A stretch of DNA of 64,000 bases. Source: Bacteroidetes bacterium HGW-Bacteroidetes-2. Lineage in GTDB: Bacteria; Bacteroidota; Bacteroidia; Flavobacteriales; Flavobacteriaceae. Location: positions 1 to 64,000 of the forward strand of contig PHDJ01000006.1 in the NCBI GenBank assembly GCA_002842575.1, in the 5' to 3' direction. The notes under the pieces were generated by a model that was given only the letters and a program-made list of their open reading frames with translations, made no database searches and had not been told where the DNA came from. Both the position numbers and the translations under genes were made by a program. The first letter of the stretch is position 1. Each line of letters starts with the position of its first letter. Of the stretch, positions 39,065-49,249 are shown one piece after another.

Positions 39065-40501
39065 TTGAAAATACTACTCACTGGAGCTAATGGCTATATT
39101 GGCAAAAGATTACTACCAGAATTATTGGATCTTGGTCATGAAATAATATGCTGTGTAAGAGATAAAAACCGAATTGAATTAGACTTCCACACATTAAAAA
39201 AAGTAAGTTTTATAGAAGTTGATTTTTTAAACCCCGTAACATCAGAAAACTTCCCTACAGATTTTGATGTTGCTTATTATCTTATTCATTCCATGAGTTC
39301 TTCTACCGATGATTTTGATGAAAAAGAATCGATTTCGGCACTTAATTTCAATATTTATATGCAGGCTACTTCTGTAAAACAAGTAGTTTACCTCAGCGGA
39401 ATCGTTAATGAAAAAAAGTTGTCAAAACACCTTTCTTCCCGAAAAAAAGTAGAAGATATTTTATACAAAGGCAACTACGCACTCACCGTACTTCGCGCAG
39501 GAATTGTAGTAGGCTCCGGAAGTTCTTCCTTTGAAATTATTCGGGATTTGTGTGAAAAATTACCTCTAATGGTTGCTCCAAAATGGTTAGAAACCAAAAC
39601 CCAACCTATAGCCATTCGAGATGTAATATCTTTGCTCTCAGGTGTTTTACTTAATGAAAAATGCTATAATCAATCGTTTGATATTGGCGGTCCAGACGTC
39701 CTTACCTACAAAGAAATGCTTTTACGCTATGCAAAAATCAGAAAGCTGCGTCTTTGGATTGTTTCAGTTCCTGTAATGACGCCTCGCCTTTCATCCTATT
39801 GGTTGTATTTTGTAACTTCAACAAGTTATATGTTAGCAGTTAATTTAGTAGAAAGCATGAAAATGGAAGTCGTTGCTAAAAACAATAAACTTCTTGAAAT
39901 TTTAGAATTAAAACCAATAATTTATGAGGAGGCTATAGAAAAGGCCTTTATAAAAATAGAGCAAAATTTAGTTATTTCCAGTTGGAAAGATGCACTTGTA
40001 TCTGGACGCTTTTCTAATTTAAAAAACTACATTCAAATACCAAAATTTGGTTGTTTAAAGGACAGTAAATCTGTTGCCATTGATAATCCAGAACAGGTTT
40101 TAGAAAATATTTGGTCCATTGGGGGTAATCGAGGCTGGTATTATGCAAATTGGTTATGGAAAATTCGTGGTTATATGGACTTACTAGCAGGAGGTGTAGG
40201 CCTTCGCAGAGGAAGAACACATCCTGATAAAATTTATGCTGGTGATGCACTAGACTTCTGGCGTGTTTTACTTGCAGATAAAGAGGAAAAACGCATATTG
40301 CTTTTTGCAGAAATGAAACTGCCTGGTGAAGCCTGGTTAGAATTTGTAATAACCAAAGACAACATTTTAAAACAAACAGCCACTTTCAGACCCAAAGGAA
40401 TCTGGGGCAGATTGTATTGGTATTCTATCTTACCATTTCATTATTTTATTTTTGGTGGAATGATTCGTAATATTGCAACCTTTGAAAACCATAAATCATG
40501 A
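39065..40501 (+). CDS. NAD(P)H-binding SDR-family protein with DUF2867-like C-terminal domain (TTG start)
   Basis: MKILLTGANGYIGKRLLPELL; C-terminal GGVGLRRGRTHPDKIYAGDALDFWRVL...LPGEAWLEF. Confidence 0.88.
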   Translation: MKILLTGANGYIGKRLLPELLDLGHEIICCVRDKNRIELDFHTLKKVSFIEVDFLNPVTSENFPTDFDVAYYLIHSMSSSTDDFDEKESISALNFNIYMQATSVKQVVYLSGIVNEKKLSKHLSSRKKVEDILYKGNYALTVLRAGIVVGSGSSSFEIIRDLCEKLPLMVAPKWLETKTQPIAIRDVISLLSGVLLNEKCYNQSFDIGGPDVLTYKEMLLRYAKIRKLRLWIVSVPVMTPRLSSYWLYFVTSTSYMLAVNLVESMKMEVVAKNNKLLEILELKPIIYEEAIEKAFIKIEQNLVISSWKDALVSGRFSNLKNYIQIPKFGCLKDSKSVAIDNPEQVLENIWSIGGNRGWYYANWLWKIRGYMDLLAGGVGLRRGRTHPDKIYAGDALDFWRVLLADKEEKRILLFAEMKLPGEAWLEFVITKDNILKQTATFRPKGIWGRLYWYSILPFHYFIFGGMIRNIATFENHKS

Positions 40502-41130
40502 GGTATCTAATTATTGTTGTTTTTTCCTTGTTACTACTTAGCTGTAAAAGCGAGATAAAAAAGGAAATTATTCTTGTTGAAGAAGATCAAGACTTAATTG
40601 AACTTTTAGCAAATATGACTGGTAGCTTTAGTTCAGAAAAACAAGCGGAAAGAGACTCCACTTATTTCTCTATTTCACTGCATATGTATCCTATTTGGAA
40701 AGAAAAAGAAGGAAATTGGCTATATGTAGAACAAGCTTTATATGACAAACAAGAAGCTCCATACCGACAACGAATTTACCATATAAGCAGAGTAAATGAC
40801 AGTGTTTTTAAAAGCGAGATTTATGCTCTTCCAAACCAAAGTCTTTGGGTTTGCAAATGGGAAACACCCGAAGTTTTTGATAAGCTATTACAAGAATCCT
40901 TGCTTATTAGAAAAGGTTGTGAAGTCTTTTTAAGAAAAACTGCTGAAAATACATTCATAGGAAAAACGGCTGGTAAAACATGCGAAAGTAAATTGAGAGG
41001 CGCAACCTATGCCACTTCGCATGTGAAAATCAATGAAAAAAGCATTATTTCTTGGAATCGGGGTTTTAATAAAAAAGATAGCCTAGTTTGGGGAGCTTCA
41101 AAAAGGGGTTATGTTTTTGATAAACTTTAA
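40498..41130 (+). CDS. CpcT/CpeT-like chromophore lyase family lipoprotein
   Basis: LIELLANMTGSFSSEKQAERDSTYFSISLHMYPIW...WLYVEQALYDKQEAPYRQRIYHI; lipobox LLLLSC. Confidence 0.85.
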   Translation: MRYLIIVVFSLLLLSCKSEIKKEIILVEEDQDLIELLANMTGSFSSEKQAERDSTYFSISLHMYPIWKEKEGNWLYVEQALYDKQEAPYRQRIYHISRVNDSVFKSEIYALPNQSLWVCKWETPEVFDKLLQESLLIRKGCEVFLRKTAENTFIGKTAGKTCESKLRGATYATSHVKINEKSIISWNRGFNKKDSLVWGASKRGYVFDKL

Positions 41131-41209
41131 AAAGTATTTAAATAAATAAACCCTTTTTTAAGTTAACCAAGTTTTTTTTTAATAGCTGCTTACCATTTAA
41201 TAAGGCAAA

Positions 41210-42145
41210 CTATCTCTTTGGTAAAAAAACTTCAGCCATCATACATCGAGCACTTCCACCTCCTAGAGTTTCAATAGTACTAAGACTACTGCTTAAAATT
41301 GAAGTGTATTTTTTAATAGTAGTTATTTGAAGTTTTGTTAAACTATCATAAGCAGATTTTGACATAACCGTAATACTTTTTCCCTCTTTGCTTTCAATTT
41401 CTAGCATATTCCCTGCAAAATTTTCTACTTGTGCTTCTGAAATTACTATAATTTCTTTTTTATCTTCTTTTAAATGTTGCAGAACATTTTTACGTTCTGT
41501 TTTATTGTCAATACAATCCAAACAAATTACCGCAAAATCTTTAGCAATACACATCATTACATTAGTATGGTAAATAGGCAATCGTTTTCCATCAAAAGTT
41601 TGATATGCCGTAAAAAGCACAGGTGTATATTCAAAATCTTCGCAAAACTCAATAAATAATTCTTCGTCAGCTCTAGGCGATAATGCACAGTATGCTTTTC
41701 GATTTATACGATCCAGAACCAAACTTCCGGTTCCTTCTAAATAAACATCTTCCTCCTCTGCCGCAGTATAATCTACTATGTTTTTAATTAGAAAACCTTC
41801 TTTTTCTATTTGTTCTAAAACATCTTCTCTTCGTTCTCTTCTTCTGTTTTCTGCAAACATAGGATAAAGAGCCACATCTCCATTTTCATGAAAAGAGATC
41901 CAATTGTTTGGAAATACAGAATCCGGGGTGTCTAAAGAACCGTCATCATTAAAAATAACTACCTGAATGCCTGCTTCTTTTAATTTTTGAACCATAGAGT
42001 CAAATTCTTCTTGAGCAAGCTTATTACTGTCTTTGTTTATTAAATCTTCTGAAGCTGTTTGATAAAAATTGTTTATAACTGTTTCCTCGTTTAAACGAAA
42101 AGCAGCTGGGCGTACCATCAATATGGTGTTTGTGGTTTGTTTCAT
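41210..42145 (-). CDS. Amidinotransferase-fold hydrolase, CtlX-like (citrulline utilisation)
   Basis: ILMVRPAAFRLNEETVINNFYQ; DSVFPNNWISFHENG; LEGTGSLVLDR; C-terminal GGGSARCMMAEVFLP. Confidence 0.85.
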   Translation of the reverse strand: MKQTTNTILMVRPAAFRLNEETVINNFYQTASEDLINKDSNKLAQEEFDSMVQKLKEAGIQVVIFNDDGSLDTPDSVFPNNWISFHENGDVALYPMFAENRRRERREDVLEQIEKEGFLIKNIVDYTAAEEEDVYLEGTGSLVLDRINRKAYCALSPRADEELFIEFCEDFEYTPVLFTAYQTFDGKRLPIYHTNVMMCIAKDFAVICLDCIDNKTERKNVLQHLKEDKKEIIVISEAQVENFAGNMLEIESKEGKSITVMSKSAYDSLTKLQITTIKKYTSILSSSLSTIETLGGGSARCMMAEVFLPKR

Positions 42146-42221
42146 GTTGTAGAAAGTTTGTTTATTTTTTTAAAGCTTATACTTTAAGATAGATACCTTT
42201 GAACTATAAATACTACTCATT

Positions 42222-43154
42222 TTATTCTCTAATTAATGGCATGGTGCTGCAACGCAAAAGTCCTTCTTGTTTAGATATTTCAGCATAGGGTATTTCTTCT
42301 ACAATAAAACCATTATTTCTAAGCCAAGTGTTCAGCCGTTTAAAATTTTTTTCAGAAACAACCACGTCCGGTGCTATAGAAAATATATTGCTATTCATAT
42401 GATACATTTCTTCTCTAGTAATATGAAAAAGATTTTCTTCTCCAAAAAGATTTACTAGGAAAACATAATCTGCTTCTTCACGAAAACCTTGTTTGTAAAT
42501 AATAGCTTTATGAAAACCAACTGGCTGAAAACAGCAGTCTAAATGCAAGGCGTTATCTCTAGCTTCAATTTTAGATTTTACGAGATCCAGTTCTTTGACA
42601 ATTTTATTTGGAAACAAATTTCTAATGTACTCTACTCCTTCTAAATTAGTTCGTGCAGTAATATAATCTTTATAGTCGCTTCCTTTGTAGGTACCTATAA
42701 AAATGTAATCATTCCAAAGCATTACGTCGCCACCTTCAATGTGAACTTCTTCAGGGGGTCGAACCACTTTTTTAGGATCTATCTTATCTATAATATATTG
42801 TATAGCATTAAATTCTTTTTCCCTTTCTGGTAAAATATTTGCCTTGATGAATACATCATCAATAACAAAAGCAATATCTCTTGCAAAAATCTGGTTGTAG
42901 TCTTCAATTTCTTCAGGACGAAATACTTGTACATCATATTTTTCAAAAACTTTAGCAAATGCTTCTATCTCTGGTATCATATCTTCATTTTTTGGATAGG
43001 TGCCAGCAAGTATATGCTCTAAAGATTTTGGGTCATAGGCTTCTTCAACTTTTGGGGTAGGCCCATTACTATGTGCTGTACCTAAAACCACGGCTCTTAA
43101 TCTTGAAGTTTCATTTTTAACGTTTAGCTGCAACATGGTATTTTTTTTACGCAA
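42222..43154 (-). CDS. Arginine deiminase / DDAH-like amidinotransferase family protein
   Basis: FARDIAFVIDD; VHIEGGDVMLW; LHLDCCFQPVG; C-terminal GLLRCSTMPLIRE. Confidence 0.85.
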   Translation of the reverse strand: MRKKNTMLQLNVKNETSRLRAVVLGTAHSNGPTPKVEEAYDPKSLEHILAGTYPKNEDMIPEIEAFAKVFEKYDVQVFRPEEIEDYNQIFARDIAFVIDDVFIKANILPEREKEFNAIQYIIDKIDPKKVVRPPEEVHIEGGDVMLWNDYIFIGTYKGSDYKDYITARTNLEGVEYIRNLFPNKIVKELDLVKSKIEARDNALHLDCCFQPVGFHKAIIYKQGFREEADYVFLVNLFGEENLFHITREEMYHMNSNIFSIAPDVVVSEKNFKRLNTWLRNNGFIVEEIPYAEISKQEGLLRCSTMPLIRE

Positions 43155-43160
43155 ATATAA

Positions 43161-43196
43161 AAAAACTCCTTCTTGAATAAGTAAGAAGGAGCTTTT
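43161..43196 (-). terminator. Terminator-like hairpin downstream of gltA
   Basis: ctccttctt...aagaaggag stem flanked by A/T tracts. Confidence 0.65.
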
Positions 43197-43218
43197 AAAA
43201 TATGATTTTGATTACTAT

Positions 43219-44502
43219 TTATCTTTTGTCCATTTCTTTGAACTCTCTATAAGTATAGCCTGTATAAATTTGTCTTGGGCGACCAATAGGTTCTTTATTT
43301 AAACGCATTTCTCTCCATTGTGCTATCCAGCCTGGTAAGCGACCTAGAGCAAACATTACGGTAAACATGTCTGTTGGAATACCAAGTGCTCTATAGATTA
43401 TTCCCGAATAAAAATCGACGTTTGGATATAAATTTCTAGACTTGAAATAGTCGTCTTCAAGAGCAACTTTTTCTAGGCGTTTAGCAATATCTAAAACTGG
43501 GTCATCAATGCCTAAATCACCTAGAACATTATCTGCAGCTTTTTTGATTATTTTTGCACGAGGATCAAAGTTTTTATATACTCTGTGTCCAAAACCCATC
43601 AATCTAAAAGGATCTTCTTTGTCTTTTGCTTTAAGAATAAATTTAGAAGTGTCTCCGCCATCTGCTTTTATTGTTTCCAACATTTCAATTACTGCTTGGT
43701 TTGCTCCACCATGAAGCGGCCCCCAAAGTGCTGAAATACCAGCTGAAATAGAAGCAAAAAGACCGGTATGCGCTGAACCAACAATACGTACTGTAGAAGT
43801 AGAACAGTTTTGCTCATGATCTGCGTGAAGGATTAATAATTTATCTAGCGCTTCTATTACTTTAGGATCTACGGCATACTCTTCGTTAGGCTTGTGAAAC
43901 ATCATTTTATGGATATTTTCAACATAACCTAATGAAGTGCTGCCATAATTTAAAGGAAGGCTTGCTTTTTTACGCATTGTCCAAGCAACTAATACCGGAA
44001 ATTTTCCAAGTATTTTCACAATGGCTTTGTACATATCTTCTTCAGAGTTTACATTTACGGAAGAAGGGTTAAAAGCCACAAGTGCATTCGTTAAGGAAGC
44101 TAAAACACCCATAGGATGAGCAGATTTTGGAAATCCATCCAAAATGCGTTTCATGTCTTCATCTACAATAGATTCGGCTTTAATGTCTTTATGAAATTTA
44201 GCTAGTTGTTCTTGGGTTGGTAGTTCTCCAAAAATGAGTAAGTAACAAACCTCTAAGAAACTTCCTTTGTCGGCTAGTTCTTCTATGGAATAGCCTCTAT
44301 ATCTTAAAATCCCCTTTTCTCCGTCTAAAAAAGTAATGGCACTTTCACAAGAACCTGTATTTTTAAATCCTGGATCTATCGTAATAACACTTGTACTTGC
44401 ACGTAATGAGCTTATATCGATTGCTAATTCATTTTCGGATCCTTCAAATACGGGAAATTCATATTTTTTCCCGCCAATTTCAATTGTTGCTGTATTTGAC
44501 AT
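43219..44502 (-). CDS. gltA: Citrate synthase
   Basis: GEKGILRYRGYSIEELA; GPLHGGANQAV; MGFGHRVYKNFDPRA; FYSGIIYRALGIPTDMFTVMFALGRLPGWIAQW. Confidence 0.97.
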   Translation of the reverse strand: MSNTATIEIGGKKYEFPVFEGSENELAIDISSLRASTSVITIDPGFKNTGSCESAITFLDGEKGILRYRGYSIEELADKGSFLEVCYLLIFGELPTQEQLAKFHKDIKAESIVDEDMKRILDGFPKSAHPMGVLASLTNALVAFNPSSVNVNSEEDMYKAIVKILGKFPVLVAWTMRKKASLPLNYGSTSLGYVENIHKMMFHKPNEEYAVDPKVIEALDKLLILHADHEQNCSTSTVRIVGSAHTGLFASISAGISALWGPLHGGANQAVIEMLETIKADGGDTSKFILKAKDKEDPFRLMGFGHRVYKNFDPRAKIIKKAADNVLGDLGIDDPVLDIAKRLEKVALEDDYFKSRNLYPNVDFYSGIIYRALGIPTDMFTVMFALGRLPGWIAQWREMRLNKEPIGRPRQIYTGYTYREFKEMDKR

Positions 44503-44638
44503 ATATGTTATTCTTTTATTGTATTAATATTTTATGACCTCTTGCGAAGTTACAAAATATTAGACGATTTCTTAACAAAAACTAACACTTGTTAGGTTAA
44601 AATTTCTTTAAATCCGGAGTGTTTTTCAGGTTAATTTT

Positions 44639-45928
44639 TTACTTAAATTTAAAGGCTCTTTCCTGCGGAAAAAAAGCCACAGATCCAAGTTCTTCTTCAA
44701 TACGAAGTAACTGATTGTACTTTGCCATCCTGTCACTTCTAGATGCAGAACCGGTTTTTATTTGACCACAATTTAATGCTACCGCTAAATCTGCTATAGT
44801 ATTATCTTCCGTTTCTCCAGATCTATGAGACATAACCGTTGTATATCCAGCATTTTGAGCCATCGTAACTGTGGCGATGGTTTCTGTCAAGGTGCCAATT
44901 TGGTTTACCTTTATTAAAATTGAATTAGCAATATTTTCTTTAATTCCTCTTGAAAGACGTTCTACGTTTGTAACAAAAAGATCATCACCTACTAGTTGTA
45001 CAGTGTTACCTATAAGTTCGGTAAGGTATTTCCATCCTTCCCAATCGTTTTGATCCATTCCATCTTCTATAGAAATTATAGGGTATTTTGATGCTAATTC
45101 GGCTAAATATTCTGCTTGATCTTTAGAGGTTCTTACTTTTCCTGTTGCTCCTTCAAACTTGGTATAGTCATATATTTCATCAACAAAAAACTCAGCGGCA
45201 GCGCAGTCTAAAGCAATTTTAATTTCCTCTCCAAAAATATATCCAGCATTTTTAACGGCAATCGCTATCGTTTCAATAGCATCTTCCGTTCCGCCGAGTG
45301 TTGGTGCAAAACCACCTTCATCACCCACTGCAGTGCTTAATCCTCTATTGTGTAGTACTTTTTTTAAATGGTGAAATATTTCTGTTCCCATTTGCATGGC
45401 GTGAGAAAAGTTTTTGGCTTTTACAGGCATAATCATAAACTCTTGAAATGCAATAGGCGCGTCACTATGAGAGCCGCCATTGATAATATTCATCATGGGC
45501 ACAGGTAGAGTATGTGCATTCACACCGCCTACATAACGGTATAAGGGCATGCCAAGCTCTTGTGCTGCTGCTTTTGCTACTGCAAGAGAAACTCCTAAAA
45601 TAGCATTTGCGCCTAAATTAGATTTGTTTGGTGTGCCGTCCAAGGCAATCATGATTTGATCTATTTGATTTTGTTCAAAGATAGATGTACCTAAAAGTGT
45701 TTGCGAAATAATTTTATTTACGTTACTTACAGCATTAATCACGCCTTTACCCATATAAGCAATTCCGCCGTCTCTTAATTCTACAGCCTCGTGTTCGCCT
45801 GTAGAGGCTCCAGATGGCACAGCAGCACGTCCTAAAACCCCGTTTTCGGTTATTACATCAACTTCTATAGTTGGATTTCCTCTGGAATCAAAAATTTGTC
45901 TTGCTCGGATGTCAATTATTATACTCAT
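44639..45928 (-). CDS. eno: Enolase (phosphopyruvate hydratase)
   Basis: [51 protein letters not shown]. Confidence 0.98.
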   Translation of the reverse strand: MSIIIDIRARQIFDSRGNPTIEVDVITENGVLGRAAVPSGASTGEHEAVELRDGGIAYMGKGVINAVSNVNKIISQTLLGTSIFEQNQIDQIMIALDGTPNKSNLGANAILGVSLAVAKAAAQELGMPLYRYVGGVNAHTLPVPMMNIINGGSHSDAPIAFQEFMIMPVKAKNFSHAMQMGTEIFHHLKKVLHNRGLSTAVGDEGGFAPTLGGTEDAIETIAIAVKNAGYIFGEEIKIALDCAAAEFFVDEIYDYTKFEGATGKVRTSKDQAEYLAELASKYPIISIEDGMDQNDWEGWKYLTELIGNTVQLVGDDLFVTNVERLSRGIKENIANSILIKVNQIGTLTETIATVTMAQNAGYTTVMSHRSGETEDNTIADLAVALNCGQIKTGSASRSDRMAKYNQLLRIEEELGSVAFFPQERAFKFK

Positions 45929-45948
45929 AATTTTTAATATATTTTAAG

Positions 45949-46033
45949 TTGAGGCGTAATATATTAAGCCTTTACGGATTTATTTTTTTTATTGAGGCGT
46001 AATATATTACGCCTTTACGGATTTATTTTTTTG
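45949..46033 (-). repeat. 43-bp tandem duplication spanning the carA 3' end
   Basis: ttgaggcgtaatatattaagcctttacggatttatttttttt (45949-45990) and ttgaggcgtaatatattacgcctttacggatttatttttttg (45992-46033). Confidence 0.95.
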
Positions 46034-47128
46034 AATATTTTCCATAAACTGATCAAACAAATAACGTGCGTCGTGCGGACCGGGACTGGCTTCTGGATGG
46101 TATTGCACTGAAAAACAGTTTTTGTTTTTCATTTTGATACCGGCAACCGTGTGATCGTTTAGATGTACGTGAGTAATTTCTATATTTGGGTGATTTTCTG
46201 TTTCTTCTCGGTTAATAGCAAAACCGTGATTTTGTGAAGTTATTTCTCCTTTACCAGTTATAAGATTCATCACTGGATGATTTATTCCTCTGTGACCGTG
46301 GTGCATTTTATAGGTAGAAATTCCGTTTGCTAAAGCAATTACTTGATGTCCTAAGCAAATTCCAAAAAGAGGTAGGTTTTTTTCTATAATTTGTTTTGCT
46401 ACTTCAATAGCATTTAACAAAGGTTGAGGATCACCTGGCCCATTTGACAAAAAGTAACCATCAGGTTTAAATGATTCCATCGCATCAAAAGTGGAGTCAT
46501 ACGGAAACACTTGAATGTAACAATCTCTTTCGGCAAGGTTTCTTAAAATATTTTTTTTGATGCCAATGTCTAATGCTGAAATTTTATAGGTAGCATTTTC
46601 GTTACCAAAGAAATAAGGTTTTTTTGTAGAAACTTTAGAAGCTAATTCCAAACCATTCATCTCTGGAACATTGGCTAGTTGTTTTTTTAAAATTTCTATA
46701 TTATCAACATCTGTAGAAATTACAGCATTCATAGCTCCATTATCTCGAATGTAGCTTACGAGCGCCCGTGTATCTACATCAGAAATTGCAAGGAGATTGT
46801 TTTTGTTTAAAAATTCTTCTAAGGAAGCATCTGCATTATCACGGGAATAATTATAACTAAAATTTCTGCAAATAAGTCCTGCTATTTTAATGCCATCAGA
46901 TTCAACTTCGTCTTTATTGGTTCCGTAATTTCCAATATGTGCGTTAGTAGTAACCATTAGCTGTCCAAAATAAGAAGGGTCTGTAAAAATTTCCTGGTAA
47001 CCTGTCATACCGGTATTGAAACATACTTCCCCAAAGGCACTTCCTTCTTTTCCCCCGACTGCTTTGCCGTGAAAAATGGTTCCGTCTGCAAGTAAAATGA
47101 TGGCTTTTTTTCTAGTTTGGTACTTCAT
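46007..47128 (-). CDS. carA: Carbamoyl-phosphate synthase small subunit
   Basis: FNTGMTGYQEIFTDPSYFGQ; LSNGPGDP; FGICLGHQ; SVQYHPEASPGPHDARYLFD. Confidence 0.97.
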   Translation of the reverse strand: MKYQTRKKAIILLADGTIFHGKAVGGKEGSAFGEVCFNTGMTGYQEIFTDPSYFGQLMVTTNAHIGNYGTNKDEVESDGIKIAGLICRNFSYNYSRDNADASLEEFLNKNNLLAISDVDTRALVSYIRDNGAMNAVISTDVDNIEILKKQLANVPEMNGLELASKVSTKKPYFFGNENATYKISALDIGIKKNILRNLAERDCYIQVFPYDSTFDAMESFKPDGYFLSNGPGDPQPLLNAIEVAKQIIEKNLPLFGICLGHQVIALANGISTYKMHHGHRGINHPVMNLITGKGEITSQNHGFAINREETENHPNIEITHVHLNDHTVAGIKMKNKNCFSVQYHPEASPGPHDARYLFDQFMENIQKNKSVKA

Positions 47129-47532
47129 GAAGAATACGTGTTGTGTTGTTTTATACTAGAGTGCAAAAATAGTATAAAAAAAGGGATAAACTATAGAAGC
47201 CTATCCCCTTTTCGAATTTTATAGATTAGCTTCCTATTCTTTTTTATTAAAATTTAAACCAAGATTTAATGGAATCATTAATGGCCAAAAACCACTATTA
47301 CCTTTTACATCGAAGTAAAATTGTGGTCTGGCATCAAAAAGGAAATGGATATTTCATAATTTCCTTTGTAAACCCCAGATTGGCTTTATGGCAAAATCAA
47401 AATCAGATTTTCTTTACACATTATCTGCAATGGAAGATCCTCTGCTGACAATCCTGCCGGAAATAAAATTGCCGGAATTGTTAGAAATGGACTTTTCATT
47501 ATTATAAATGATTTTTTGAGTATATTTTCCAG

Positions 47533-48504
47533 TTACTGCTTAATTAGCTTTTTAGAAACTTTGCTTTTATTAGTTTCAAACTGAACTATATAAAAACCCC
47601 TGGGCAAGTCAGAAATATTTAGCTGCTCTGCTTTTTTGGATTTTAATACTTCTTGACCCACACTATTATATATGCTAATTGAAAAATCGGTATTATTAGT
47701 AGATTCTATATTTAAGAAATCCTTTGCCGGATTAGGGAAAATGGCAAAATCATTAATTACATAGTCATTAATAGAAAGTAGATCTTGCACAAATCGGTAG
47801 GTTGTGCCCTCAGGAATCATCCCCACTAAGGCGCCATCAAACCCCTGATTGCCAGGTTCTATTATATTAAAATTTGGATTTTCAGGATTTCCCGTAAGAA
47901 AAAATGCATTGTCTTCCAGTTCATCAGTCTCTAAATTATAAGATGCTAATAAGCTTACAACAGGGCCTGTTTCCCCTTCAAAAGAACCACTTGGATTATT
48001 TATTTGGCTTTGGCCATATCTGTATTCTATAGTATTTGAGCCCTCATAAAGCCATAGTTGAAAATTCATAAAATCGTTTTCCGTAGCATCATCAAAAAAT
48101 CCAACATTATTCCATTCAATTTTGAAAATTTGACTACCGCTTGTGCCTTCTGTTAAATAGGAAATATTAGATAAGGAATTTCCTGTCCCAAACCCAAAAT
48201 CAATTATATCTTGAGAAATTGGAGCAAATATTGGCACAATACCGGAGAAATTTGGATTGGAAGAAAGGATACCTCCCACACTCCATTCCACAATATAAAT
48301 AGTACTAAAGGTATGAGTGCCTATTTGAAAATCAAATCCTAAAGGAATTACAAATTCTGGATCATCCCAGGTTTGTCCGTTATTTAAAGATGTGCTTCCC
48401 ACTAAATCGGTATAAACTTCATTTGTAGCAGTAAATTCATAATTACTTTGGGAAAAGGTTATTAAAGGCAACATAAGTAACATTAAACAAATAATTTTTT
48501 TCAT
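47533..48504 (-). CDS. Secreted protein with T9SS type A C-terminal sorting domain
   Basis: Signal peptide MKKIICLMLLMLPLITFSQ; INDFAIFPNPAKDFLNIES...SISIYNSVGQEVLKSK...LPRGFYIVQFETNKSKVSKKLIKQ. Confidence 0.9.
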   Translation of the reverse strand: MKKIICLMLLMLPLITFSQSNYEFTATNEVYTDLVGSTSLNNGQTWDDPEFVIPLGFDFQIGTHTFSTIYIVEWSVGGILSSNPNFSGIVPIFAPISQDIIDFGFGTGNSLSNISYLTEGTSGSQIFKIEWNNVGFFDDATENDFMNFQLWLYEGSNTIEYRYGQSQINNPSGSFEGETGPVVSLLASYNLETDELEDNAFFLTGNPENPNFNIIEPGNQGFDGALVGMIPEGTTYRFVQDLLSINDYVINDFAIFPNPAKDFLNIESTNNTDFSISIYNSVGQEVLKSKKAEQLNISDLPRGFYIVQFETNKSKVSKKLIKQ

Positions 48505-48548
48505 AGTAATATTTTATTAGATTATTTTCTTGCTAAATATAAATTAAA

Positions 48549-48577
48549 AAAGGATAAACCGTTACAGTTTATCCCTT
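48549..48577 (-). terminator. Terminator-like hairpin at the end of the ribosomal/rpoA operon
   Basis: ggataaac...gtttatcc stem; A-rich on the + strand, hence T-rich on the transcribed strand. Confidence 0.65.
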
Positions 48578-48601
48578 GTGTATTAGAATGAAATTAAAAA
48601 T

Positions 48602-49171
48602 TTATTCTTTCTCATTTTTTGGTTCTTGCTCGTTGTTTTCAGGAGCATCATTTGTTGCTTCAGGCGCAGCAGTTTCAGGAGTTGTAGCTTCTGGTGTTAC
48701 TTCTTCTGTTTTTTCAGCTGGTGCCGCTTTTGTAGTGGTATCCTCTGCTTTCTTCGCTTTACCGGCACGACGTGTGGATTTTTTCTTCTCAGGCTTGCTT
48801 GCATTGTAAACTTCATTGAAATCTACTAATTCAATCATCGCCATATCAGCATTATCTCCTAAGCGGTTACCTAATTTAATAATCCTGGTATAACCACCCG
48901 GGCGATCGCCAACTTTTACCGCAACATCCCTGAATAATTCAGTTACTGCTTCTTTTTGACGTAATCTTGCAAAAACAATACGTCTGTTGTGCGTAGTGTC
49001 TTCTTTTGATTTTGTTACTAATGGCTCTACAAATTGTTTAAGTGCTTTTGCTTTTGCCACTGTGGTATTGATTCTTTTATGTTCAATTAAGGAACACGCC
49101 ATATTAGCCAACATAGACTTTCTGTGCGCAGTCTTTCTACTTAAGTGATTTACTTTTTTTCCGTGTCTCAT
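48602..49171 (-). CDS. rplQ: 50S ribosomal protein L17 with long Ala/Glu/Thr-rich C-terminal tail
   Basis: [34 protein letters not shown]; tail [50 protein letters not shown]. Confidence 0.96.
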   Translation of the reverse strand: MRHGKKVNHLSRKTAHRKSMLANMACSLIEHKRINTTVAKAKALKQFVEPLVTKSKEDTTHNRRIVFARLRQKEAVTELFRDVAVKVGDRPGGYTRIIKLGNRLGDNADMAMIELVDFNEVYNASKPEKKKSTRRAGKAKKAEDTTTKAAPAEKTEEVTPEATTPETAAPEATNDAPENNEQEPKNEKE

Positions 49172-49249
49172 TTTGTTTAGATGTTAGATATGAGATTTGA
49201 GATGTGAGACTTTTTTTTTAAATCTCACGTCTTATATCTCAAGTCTGTT

